Positions 1-5,349 of a stretch of DNA of 12,392 nucleotides are shown piece after piece. The notes beneath the pieces were generated by a model. The model had not been told where the DNA came from. It worked only from the letters and a program-made list of their open reading frames with translations, and did not search any database. Position 1 is the first letter of the stretch. Every line of letters begins with the position of its first letter. The position numbers and the translations under genes were made by a program. The stretch is from a bacterium (GTDB taxonomy: Bacteria; Patescibacteriota; Minisyncoccia; Phycocordibacterales; Phycocordibacteraceae), in assembly GCA_021817685.1 (NCBI GenBank), contig JAKAGD010000012.1, forward strand, positions 1-12,392. Direction: 5' to 3'.

Positions 1-100
1 CGGTGAAGCCGCAGAGATTTTCAATTTTTCCAACGCTCAAAGCTTGAGCGTCGGAATACCTATGCGTATTCGTATGTCAAAGATTCCCGTGTCCCTCGAA
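1..100. other. Left-edge stretch, no assignable gene
   Basis: No complete gene is visible. Two plus-strand frames are open from the left edge. One ends at a TGA at 45-47, 54 nt before the first terminator, and would be a normal gene end. The other runs through the terminator stem to a TAA at 170-172, which is unusual for a real gene. Neither peptide is recognisable. An 8-bp inverted repeat (ACGCTCAA, 3-nt loop, TTGAGCGT) lies at 33-51. A plus-strand gene probably ends near here, but which frame it uses cannot be decided. Confidence 0.3.
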
Positions 101-130
101 ACGAAAACCGCCCCAAGGGGCGGTTTTCGT
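101..130. terminator. Bidirectional intrinsic terminator hairpin
   Basis: A perfect 14-bp inverted repeat, ACGAAAACCGCCCC at 101-114 and its complement at 117-130, is separated by AA. The GC core is flanked by an A-run on one side and a T-run on the other, so it should terminate on either strand. It probably closes a plus-strand gene that lies left of the window. Confidence 0.8.
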
Positions 131-257
131 GCGTTTTGCAACGCTCGGGCCTTACGGCCTATCCGCTCCTAAAAGTGAAGTTTTTCGGTTCGTAGACACG
201 TAGAGGGAGTATAGAGGAGGGTGCCTGAAAGCGCAAGTGCTGCCCGGCAAGCGAAGA
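131..257. other. Intergenic spacer between two terminators
   Basis: About 127 nt lie between the two hairpins. It contains a short GGCC-TTAC-GGCC hairpin near 148-159 and no open frame with protein-like composition. A GTG-initiated frame from 221 runs straight through the next terminator and overlaps the following gene antisense, so it is not credible. I see nothing else here. Confidence 0.4.
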
Positions 258-292
258 GAAAACCGCCCCCGCCTGAGGCGGGGGCGGTTTTC
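258..292. terminator. Intrinsic terminator of the MscS-like gene
   Basis: A perfect 16-bp inverted repeat, GAAAACCGCCCCCGCC at 258-273 and its complement at 277-292, has a TGA loop. It starts 11 nt beyond the stop of the minus-strand gene ending at 303. Read on the minus strand, the stem ends in GGTTTTC followed by TCTT, giving a weak U-run. The A/T symmetry lets it work in both directions. Confidence 0.85.
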
Positions 293-302
293 CGCTGGGT
301 AC

Positions 303-986
303 TTAGTCCCTTATTTCCGACTGGAGGTGTTCGAGATAGCGCGCCGCTGATGCCTGTCCGCCGAGCCCGAAGGCAAGGCCGATGGCGAGCGAAACCGCTA
401 TGACGACGCCGGTGAACAGCGTCTGTACGAAGGCAGTCGCTACGTTCAACTGGGCAAGCGCCGCAAGCAGGGCGAATATCCAGATCGCATAGCGCGCGAC
501 CTTGCCGAGGAATCCGGCAGAACGGACTGCCGCCGCCTTTGCTGAGCCGACGACGACGCGTTCCGCCGCATCCGCGACGACCGCCGCAACCAAGAGGATC
601 AAGACTGCGACTATCACCTGCGGAAGGTAGCCGAGAACAACGTCGCTGATGAAGAGGTTCACGGTGGCAAGGTGGAGCACATCAAGCGCCGCCACAAGGA
701 AGACGATGATGAAGAACCACTTCACGAGAAAACCGAGAAACCGTCCCGAGGAGAGCTCAAAGCCCGCCCGCGAGAGCACATGCTCCAAGCCGGTCGACTT
801 GAGCGCCTGATCGACGCGGAGCGAGTTGACTATCTGTGCGACAACGCGCCCGAGCCCGACACCGACGAGCCAACCGACGACGAAGATGACGATCGCGACG
901 ACTAAGTTGGGGATGAACGCCACCAGTCCGTAGAAGAGGTTCTGGAAAGACTGGCTGAGTACATCCGCCCATGTAGTGAAAACCAT
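303..986 (-). CDS. Small MscS-related membrane protein lacking the beta domain
   Basis: This is a 227-residue integral membrane protein with about five hydrophobic segments near residues 16-45, 83-105, 119-140, 162-185 and 190-214. The last segment, GVVIAVSLAIGLAFGLGGQ, is Gly/Ala-rich and resembles the pore-lining TM3 helix of MscS channels. The conserved TM-helix repeat family (PF05552 type) has the same style. Full MscS proteins continue into a cytoplasmic beta domain, but here the frame stops 14 residues after GLGGQ, so the vestibule is missing. It may be a minimal mechanosensitive channel or an uncharacterised relative. The ATG at 986 begins a soluble amphipathic stretch and is the natural start, although no Shine-Dalgarno precedes it. 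The gene lies 74 nt downstream of the winged-helix gene, has its own candidate promoter, and ends at the hairpin at 258-292. Confidence 0.8.
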   Translation of the reverse strand: MVFTTWADVLSQSFQNLFYGLVAFIPNLVVAIVIFVVGWLVGVGLGRVVAQIVNSLRVDQALKSTGLEHVLSRAGFELSSGRFLGFLVKWFFIIVFLVAALDVLHLATVNLFISDVVLGYLPQVIVAVLILLVAAVVADAAERVVVGSAKAAAVRSAGFLGKVARYAIWIFALLAALAQLNVATAFVQTLFTGVVIAVSLAIGLAFGLGGQASAARYLEHLQSEIRD

Positions 987-1016
987 ATAAATAACGCTGT
1001 GTTTATGCGATTAATA

Positions 1017-1037
1017 GCTCGCTCTTTGACCGCGAGC
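1017..1037 (-). other. Leader hairpin upstream of the MscS-like gene
   Basis: A perfect 6-bp inverted repeat (GCTCGC/GCGAGC) with a 9-nt loop lies between the candidate promoter and the start codon at 986. If the promoter is real, the hairpin is in the 5' leader. There is no T-run, so it is not a terminator. Confidence 0.35.
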
Positions 1038-1048
1038 CTCTACTCTAA

Positions 1049-1057
1049 AGTGTAGCA
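1049..1057 (-). promoter_or_regulatory. Candidate extended -10 promoter for the MscS-like gene
   Basis: On the minus strand the sequence reads TGCTACACT, an extended -10 (TGn followed by a TATAAT-like hexamer). No recognisable -35 lies 16-18 nt upstream, as is tolerated with extended -10 elements. It lies just past the stop of the preceding gene at 1061 and would give a leader of about 55 nt. Confidence 0.45.
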
Positions 1058-1060
1058 TTT

Positions 1061-1630
1061 TTAGAGCCCTATTTTATCGATAAGAATGCGGTGTGGATAG
1101 TCGAAAACGTCCCGAAGAAGGCGGTCGTAGACCCCGCGGCGATACCGGAAGTCCGCCGTCGCGAACGAGGCGTACCGTATTTCGCGGCCGAGCTCGGCCT
1201 CGAGCGTGCGCACGGCGCTCGCGAGCAAACGCTCGTCAAGCGCGTCGCCGACGATAAGCAAATCTATCTGCGGCTCGTGGATGCCGGAGAAGAGCCCGGA
1301 GAGTACGACGAGCCGAGGCGTTCCCGCACGGCGGAGCGACTGCAGGATGCTCTGCGGACGCACGTTCGTCGTTTCGCGGATGAACATGTCGAGCGCCGCG
1401 AGATGCTCGAACTTCGGGTTCACCTGATAGCGCACCGGGGAAGAGGTCCCTTTCTTGCGGAGAAGGCCGGCGGTAAAAAGCACGGCAACCTCGCGGCGAG
1501 CGACATCCTTTGAAAGCTTCGTCCGCGCGGCGACTTCGGCGAGCGAAAGCGCGGAATCCTGATTGAACATGAAAAGTCGGAGCGTCTTCAAACGGGCGTC
1601 GGAGCCGAATAGCTTGGCGAGTAGTTCCAT
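1061..1630 (-). CDS. Winged-helix protein with degenerate nucleotidyltransferase-like domain
   Basis: This is a 189-residue soluble protein. Residues 1-70 form a winged helix-turn-helix of ArsR-like style, with SLAEVAARTKLSKDVARREV as helix-turn-helix and LLRKKGTSSPVRYQVNP as wing. Residues 106-189 resemble the minimal nucleotidyltransferase (MNT) fold: RLVVLSGLFSG (106-116) and QIDLLIVGD (121-129) occupy the place of the catalytic GS...DxD motif. The Ser after Gly is replaced by Leu and the first Asp by Gln (Q121), so catalysis is unlikely and a regulatory or nucleotide-sensing role is more plausible. The start at 1630 was chosen because the frame upstream runs into the promoter; MELLAKLF is a typical N-terminus and a promoter ends 8 nt before it. 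Such HTH-MNT proteins are common hypotheticals in CPR genomes. The target is unknown. Confidence 0.75.
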   Translation of the reverse strand: MELLAKLFGSDARLKTLRLFMFNQDSALSLAEVAARTKLSKDVARREVAVLFTAGLLRKKGTSSPVRYQVNPKFEHLAALDMFIRETTNVRPQSILQSLRRAGTPRLVVLSGLFSGIHEPQIDLLIVGDALDERLLASAVRTLEAELGREIRYASFATADFRYRRGVYDRLLRDVFDYPHRILIDKIGL

Positions 1631-1638
1631 AGCAGTAG

Positions 1639-1667
1639 AGTGTAGGGGTTCGAGGCTTAAAACGCAA
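1639..1667 (-). promoter_or_regulatory. Promoter of the winged-helix gene, probably leaderless
   Basis: On the minus strand a -35 TTGCGT and a -10 TACACT are separated by 17 nt. The -10 ends 8 nt before the ATG at 1630, so transcription should begin about 2 nt before the start codon. The -35 lies at the base of the adjacent terminator, immediately after its T-run. There is no Shine-Dalgarno. Confidence 0.55.
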
Positions 1668-1700
1668 AACACGCCCCCGCCTCTGGCGGGGGCGTGTTTT
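1666..1700. terminator. Bidirectional terminator between rplL remnant and winged-helix gene
   Basis: A perfect 16-bp inverted repeat, AAAACACGCCCCCGCC at 1666-1681 and its complement at 1685-1700, has a TCT loop. It carries T-runs on both strands: TTTTTT on the plus strand, and GTTTTGCGTTTT on the minus strand. It would stop any read-through from the rplJL side and lies just behind the degenerate rplL copy, as a terminator would behind a former gene. Confidence 0.8.
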
Positions 1701-1711
1701 TTGTGCCCTTA

Positions 1712-1756
1712 TTATTTGAGCGTAACCTTCGCACCAGCAGTCGTCGCAAGCTCCTC
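1712..1756 (-). pseudogene. Remnant of a second rplL (L7/L12) 3' end
   Basis: Read on the minus strand, these 45 nt encode EELATTAGAKVTLK followed by TAA. The intact rplL at 1970 ends EELAKKLTDAGAKVTLK followed by TAA. The match keeps the frame, the stop and the last eight residues exactly, with a three-codon gap. Several synonymous differences (for example ACGCTCAAATAA against ACGTTGAAGTAA) show it is not a recent copy. Upstream of EEL the similarity vanishes and a stop follows within about ten codons, so no functional gene remains. A strong hairpin at 1666-1700 lies just behind it. The most likely origin is decay or recombination after a tandem rplL duplication. Confidence 0.7.
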
Positions 1757-1783
1757 CCTGAGAACACCACAAAGAGTACTTCA

Positions 1784-1814
1784 TTTTTCTAAAGCGGATT
1801 ACCGCTAAGAAAAA
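1784..1814. repeat. Imperfect inverted repeat between the rplL remnant and rplL
   Basis: TTTTTCTAAAGCGG at 1784-1797 pairs with CCGCTAAGAAAAA at 1802-1814, with one bulged base and an ATTA loop. T-runs are on the outer left side and A-runs on the right on both strands, the reverse of a canonical terminator. A second, 7-bp hairpin (CGGGGAA/TTCCCCG) lies at 1860-1879. No coding potential is seen between 1757 and 1889. Confidence 0.5.
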
Positions 1815-1889
1815 TTGGTCGCCCTCGGTTCTCAGCGGGCTCCGCCCTGCTCTCCGACGCGGGGAACTCCCGTTCCCCGACCCCCTCCC

Positions 1890-1909
1890 ATGCTGGCGCA
1901 AAGGTGACG
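1890..1909 (+). repeat. Inverted 20-bp copy of the rplL 3' coding end
   Basis: These 20 bases are the exact reverse complement of 1979-1998, which encode the last residues before the stop of L7/L12 (about DAGAKVT). The two arms flank the rplL terminator. An arm this long in both directions is unlikely to be chance. Confidence 0.85.
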
Positions 1910-1918
1910 AAACCGCAA

Positions 1919-1948
1919 CAAGAAAACCGCCGTTAAGCGGTTTTCTTG
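1919..1948 (-). terminator. Intrinsic terminator of the rplJ-rplL operon
   Basis: A perfect 12-bp inverted repeat, CAAGAAAACCGC at 1919-1930 and its complement at 1937-1948, has a 6-nt loop. It begins 22 nt after the rplL stop in minus-strand direction and has a TTTTCTTGTT tail. Confidence 0.85.
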
Positions 1949-1969
1949 GGCGAACATTGGTTACGTTGA

Positions 1970-2392
1970 TTACTTCAACGTCACCTTTGCGCCAGCATCC
2001 GTGAGCTTCTTGGCGAGCTCCTCGGCGTCCTCCTTCTTCATGCCCTGCTTCAGCATCGACGGCGCGCCGTCGACGAGGTCCTTCGCCTCCTTGAGGCCGA
2101 GTGCGAGCGCTTCCTTCACCGCCTTGATGACGGCGATCTTGCTTGCCCCCGCGTCGGTGAGCTCGACGTCCGCAGTGGACTTGCTCTCTTCCTCGGCGGC
2201 GCCTCCCGCTGCCGGGCCGGCGACGGCGACCGCCGCCGCGCTCACACCGAACTTCTTCTCAAGCACCTTCACGAGCTCCGAGAGTTCGAGAACGGACATC
2301 GCCTCGACTTCCTCCACGAGCTTCTTGAACTTAGACGGCACCTCGACAGTCTCTTCGACTACCGGAGCGGCCGCGACATTCGTTTCTTCCAT
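1970..2392 (-). CDS. rplL: Large ribosomal subunit protein bL12 (L7/L12)
   Basis: This 140-residue protein forms the flexible stalk that recruits translation factors to the ribosome. After about 20 extra N-terminal residues comes the dimerisation domain (KFKKLVEEVEAMSVLELSEL, about 22-41). An Ala/Gly/Pro hinge (about 50-66) follows, and then the C-terminal domain with its diagnostic ASKIAVIKAVKEA and LGLKEAKDLVDGAP, ending GAKVTLK. The usual length is about 120-130, so the acidic N-terminal extension MEETNVAAAPVVEE is the odd part. A downstream in-frame Met (about residue 32) would delete part of the dimerisation helix, so the ATG at 2392 is retained. No Shine-Dalgarno is visible. It follows rplJ by 28 nt, shares its transcript, and is closed by the hairpin at 1919-1948. 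Confidence 0.97.
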   Translation of the reverse strand: MEETNVAAAPVVEETVEVPSKFKKLVEEVEAMSVLELSELVKVLEKKFGVSAAAVAVAGPAAGGAAEEESKSTADVELTDAGASKIAVIKAVKEALALGLKEAKDLVDGAPSMLKQGMKKEDAEELAKKLTDAGAKVTLK

Positions 2393-2420
2393 GGTAATGA
2401 TAATTAAATTGCTTGGTAAC

Positions 2421-2915
2421 TTAGACTGACTTCTTCTCGCGGATCTTGTCGAGCGCGATGACGAGCCCCTGGATGGGGCTATTGATGACGTTCACGAACA
2501 TGCCGCGCAGAACGAGCATGGACGGGATGGTCGCAATGGCCGTCATCTTCTCCGCATTGAGGAACGCGCCCTCGAACACGCCGCCGAGGAGCGCCAGAGC
2601 GCCTTTCAGCTTCTTGCCGTGCTCGTATACGCCGCGCGCCGGCGCCGTGACGTCGTCGGTCGTCCATGCGACCGCGACCTCGCCCGGCAACTCCGGGATC
2701 TCGCCCTCATAGCCGCGCTCACCGAGCGCACGCTTGATGAGCGTCTTCTTCGCGACGAAGTAACGCACGCCCGCTTGTGCGAGTTCCTGGCGCACGCGCG
2801 AAACGTCCTTGACCGTCAGCTTGGAAAAGCCGACGAACGCGATGGACGACGCTTCCTTGAAAGCATCGTTCAATTTCGCGACGATAGCGCGCTTCTTGTC
2901 TTTTGATATTGCCAT
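2421..2915 (-). CDS. rplJ: Large ribosomal subunit protein uL10
   Basis: This 164-residue protein anchors L7/L12 dimers to 23S rRNA at the base of the stalk. The sequence shows the canonical order: MAISKDKKRAIVAKLNDAF, then SSIAFVGFSKLTVKDVSRVR, then GVRYFVAKKTLIKRAL, then TIPSMLVLRGMFVNVINSPI and an amphipathic C-terminal helix (IQGLVIALDKIREKK) that binds L12. The start was set at 2915 because MAISKDKK matches normal uL10 N-termini; the 15 upstream residues in frame are translated leader. No Shine-Dalgarno is seen. It forms an operon with rplL. In this window it is linked neither to rplK-rplA nor to rpoB, unlike the usual cluster. Regulation by the L10 leader upstream is likely. Confidence 0.96.
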   Translation of the reverse strand: MAISKDKKRAIVAKLNDAFKEASSIAFVGFSKLTVKDVSRVRQELAQAGVRYFVAKKTLIKRALGERGYEGEIPELPGEVAVAWTTDDVTAPARGVYEHGKKLKGALALLGGVFEGAFLNAEKMTAIATIPSMLVLRGMFVNVINSPIQGLVIALDKIREKKSV

Positions 2916-2950
2916 ACGGTATTTCGTACGAACGAAATAAAGGAGAGTTC

Positions 2951-3033
2951 CCCGCCACACTACAGAAGTGTGACGGGTCGCCCTGCGTAAGGTTCATACC
3001 CATCGACCTCGTGGGACACTTACGGTCTTCGGT
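2951..3033 (-). promoter_or_regulatory. Probable L10-leader RNA (autoregulatory)
   Basis: Between the rplJ promoter and its start the transcript can fold into two elements. CGTAAG (minus strand, from plus 3019-3024) pairs with CTTACG (2986-2991), preceded by ACCGAAGAC, close to the purine-rich AGAC..GUAAGUG pattern I remember for L10 leaders. It is followed by an 11-bp hairpin, CCCGTCACACT/AGTGTGGCGGG, with one G-U pair and a 5-nt loop (2951-2977). Known L10 leaders bind L10(L12)n and mimic its 23S rRNA site. Position and stem order fit. The assignment to the Rfam family is from memory. Confidence 0.6.
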
Positions 3034-3046
3034 TCGTACAAAAAAC

Positions 3047-3074
3047 ACTCTACCAGAACGGCGTCCAAATGCAA
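3047..3074 (-). promoter_or_regulatory. Promoter of rplJ-rplL
   Basis: On the minus strand TTGCAT (-35) and TAGAGT (-10) are 16 nt apart. TGG precedes the -10, making it extended. Transcription would start near 3040, giving a leader of about 125 nt that includes the L10-leader fold. Confidence 0.5.
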
Positions 3075-3078
3075 CGCA

Positions 3079-3115
3079 GACGCTTTCGGTCGGAACTCCA
3101 ACCTCAGAGAGCGTC
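3079..3115 (-). terminator. Possible weak terminator after the small membrane gene
   Basis: This is a bipartite hairpin: outer arms GACGCT/AGCGTC (3079-3084, 3110-3115) and a 7-bp inner stem (3088-3094 with 3097-3103, one G-U). It starts 4 nt after the preceding stop and ends just before the rplJ -35. Only a poor T-run follows, so termination may be partial and read-through into rplJ is possible. Confidence 0.35.
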
Positions 3116-3119
3116 GGGG

Positions 3120-3269
3120 TTACGGCATTGATGCGCTCGCGACATGGAGCGTGAGGAGTCCGGCCGCCACAATGACGGCGAAGCCGGTGGCGAACTTCAC
3201 GAACTCCACGAAGAACGGGAGCATGCGGCGTTCGGCGGCGCGGCGGTCGTTACTTCTTTGATCGTTCAT
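3120..3269 (-). CDS. 49-residue single-pass membrane protein
   Basis: A highly charged N-terminus (MNDQRSNDRRAAERR) is followed by one hydrophobic helix near residues 17-44 (FFVEFVKFATGFAVIVAAGL and onward) and a short tail ending ASASMP. By the positive-inside rule the basic N-terminus is cytoplasmic. The start ATG at 3269 lies inside the end of the Wzy_C gene with a 20-nt overlap in another frame, so translation is probably coupled. The longer upstream frame is only a shadow of that gene. I do not recognise a family. Its position as the last gene of the set, together with its topology, suggests a small accessory subunit of the membrane enzyme, which is inference. Confidence 0.6.
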   Translation of the reverse strand: MNDQRSNDRRAAERRMLPFFVEFVKFATGFAVIVAAGLLTLHVASASMP

Positions 3270-5349
3270 AGTCTTGTATTTTTGCGAGGTCGCTTGCGGC
3301 GGCGGTATTCGTCGGATCCAGCTTGACGATCTCCGCCAGGAAAAATGCGGCATCCGGCAAGTCGAGCACGTTCTCATAATACGTCGCCGCGCGGCGGGCG
3401 GTCTCAAGATCGCTCACATAACTCGCCTTCCCTTTCGCAGCCTCAAGCGCCGCATGCTCCGTATCACCGGAAGCAAAGAAGAGTTGGGCAAGCACGTAGT
3501 GCGGCGCGGAAAGGGCCGGGACGAGCGCGATATAGCGGGAAAGCAGGTCGCGGGCGGCGGCATAGCCGCTCACGCGCTCCGCCGAACGCGGCGGGTAGTT
3601 GTTCGCATTGCTGATGGAAAGGTTCGCAAGGATATACCACGCCTGGGAACGCTTCGGTGAAAGGCGGATGGCGCGCTCAAGCGCCCGCGAGAGAAGGTCC
3701 CGGTCGACCGCAACGCCCTCCGGCGCGAGCGAGAGCACCTGAGCGAGGTAGAGCGCGGTACGGCCGTCATACTCGTAGCGGTTGAAATCCGCGGTCAGAA
3801 TGGCGAGCGCCGATTGATAGGCATCGACGCGCGCCTGCCCCGCAAGCCGGGGCATCTGATTGTTCACGTACATATCGTAGGCCTCATAACCGTACTCGAC
3901 GTCGCCGTAGGTTTGGAGAGCGACGCCGTGCGAGAGATACCAGTTCTCTTTCCCTACGTCGATGATCTGGTATTTGTACGCCTGCGCGAGGTCATAGGCG
4001 GCGAGCGCCGGGGAGACGCTCGCGGGAACGACGAGCACCAGGAGCATCGCCGCGACCGGCCATGCGGCCATGCGCATCCAAGACGGGGCATCGAGCGCCT
4101 CGCGCGGGACTTCTTCGAACGCCACCGCCGAGAAACTTGCGAGGAGGGCGAGCAGGAGCCAGAACGAAGAAATGGTATCGAAGACGAAGAAGTTCTGGAC
4201 CGCATAGGTAATCGCCAGGAGGGCGAAGAGCCCGGCCGTGCGCCGCTCATTGCGGCGCGCATAACGAACGGCCGCGGTAAAGAACGACAAGATGAGCGCC
4301 ATATAGAGGAGCAGGCCGCCGATACCGTACTGCGCGGCATAGTCCAGGAAAGCGTTATGGGCGCGGTCGAACCACTCTTCCCGTATCAGCGTCGGGTCGT
4401 AGAAGCGGTTGTAGAGCACGTCAACGTGCTCGGCGCCGACCCCGAGCCACGGGCTCTTCCCTATCTCCGTCACCATATGTTTCCAAATAAAGAGGCGGCT
4501 TGCGACGTCCGGATCGTTCACTCCCGCGGAAGCGATGCGCGCAACGGGCTGGAACGGGACTTTTGCAAGCTCCGCGCGGAAAGCGAAGAACGCTCCGCCG
4601 AGGATGACGAGCGCGACGAGGATGCGCGCCGACCAGAGGCGTTCCTGTCCGCCTGCGCGGGTGGCGAAGTGAATCAATGTAACGATGAGTGCGACAAGAA
4701 GCGCGAGCATCGTGCCGCGCGTCGCGGTGAGGATGACGGCGAGCACCTGGAGCGCGGCGCCGAGGTATGCTGCGCGGCGCCATCCGCGCGTGAGCGTCCC
4801 GGCGGCGGCCAAGGTCGCGAAGAACGCGATGCCGAGATACCCGGCAAAGAACGCCGCGTTTCCCAGAAGGCCGCCGATACGGCCGCCGCCGCCGAGCCAC
4901 TCAATGATGCCGTACACCGCGACCAGGCTGCCGACCGCCGCGACCGAACGGAGCAGGCGATCAAAAAACCGGCGGTCGGCGGAAAGCAGGATGAAATAGA
5001 AGTCCGCAACCGCGCAGGTGAGCATGAGGAGCCCGTCGCCGCGTATAAAGAGGCTCCAGAAGCTCCGGTAAAAGTCGATGCCGTAGTAACTTGCGGCGTA
5101 TGCGAGCACCAGAAGCGCCGCAGGAATCCAGGACCCCTTGCGCGCGAGCCGTCCCCAAAAGAACGGCCGGTCATACGCGACAAGCAGGATGAACGCGGCA
5201 GCGGAGACGAGGCTGAGCGCATAGAACAGGAGCGTCTTCGGGACGAGGTAGGGGTAGATGAGCCCTCCCCATATCACGACCGGCAGGATGACCGGCAAGA
5301 GGAGGAGCCAGGGGAAAACGCGTTCAACGCGAGCAACGAACGTTTTCAT
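3250..5349 (-). CDS. Wzy_C/O-antigen ligase-like membrane protein with C-terminal TPRs
   Basis: This 699-residue protein has about a dozen transmembrane helices in residues 10-445 and a soluble TPR-like region about 450-695. Signatures of the Wzy_C family (PF04932: WaaL ligases, Wzy polymerases, PglL-type O-oligosaccharyltransferases) are visible. These are ATRGTMLAL (209-217), the large extracytoplasmic loop with SRLFIWKHM (284-292), PWLGVGAEH (300-308), and RAHNAFLDYAAQYGIGG (329-345) with the conserved His331. Such enzymes move lipid-linked glycans onto lipid A, growing polymer or protein. The substrate cannot be read from sequence. The C-terminal TPRs match PglL-like or CPR fusion architectures. 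The start ATG overlaps the stop of the upstream TPR gene (ATGA), with GAGG 7 nt before it, so the two are translationally coupled. The neighbourhood points to surface glycan work. Confidence 0.85.
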   Translation of the reverse strand: MKTFVARVERVFPWLLLLPVILPVVIWGGLIYPYLVPKTLLFYALSLVSAAAFILLVAYDRPFFWGRLARKGSWIPAALLVLAYAASYYGIDFYRSFWSLFIRGDGLLMLTCAVADFYFILLSADRRFFDRLLRSVAAVGSLVAVYGIIEWLGGGGRIGGLLGNAAFFAGYLGIAFFATLAAAGTLTRGWRRAAYLGAALQVLAVILTATRGTMLALLVALIVTLIHFATRAGGQERLWSARILVALVILGGAFFAFRAELAKVPFQPVARIASAGVNDPDVASRLFIWKHMVTEIGKSPWLGVGAEHVDVLYNRFYDPTLIREEWFDRAHNAFLDYAAQYGIGGLLLYMALILSFFTAAVRYARRNERRTAGLFALLAITYAVQNFFVFDTISSFWLLLALLASFSAVAFEEVPREALDAPSWMRMAAWPVAAMLLVLVVPASVSPALAAYDLAQAYKYQIIDVGKENWYLSHGVALQTYGDVEYGYEAYDMYVNNQMPRLAGQARVDAYQSALAILTADFNRYEYDGRTALYLAQVLSLAPEGVAVDRDLLSRALERAIRLSPKRSQAWYILANLSISNANNYPPRSAERVSGYAAARDLLSRYIALVPALSAPHYVLAQLFFASGDTEHAALEAAKGKASYVSDLETARRAATYYENVLDLPDAAFFLAEIVKLDPTNTAAASDLAKIQDYERSKK

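Noticed and set aside
1860..1879. CGGGGAA/TTCCCCG hairpin as a terminator
   Set aside because: The stem is only 7 bp and there is no T-run on either strand; it is noted only as a small inverted repeat.
1236..1901. 221-residue minus-strand frame across the rplL remnant
   Set aside because: It overlaps the winged-helix gene in another frame, crosses a strong terminator, and is Arg-rich without any domain.
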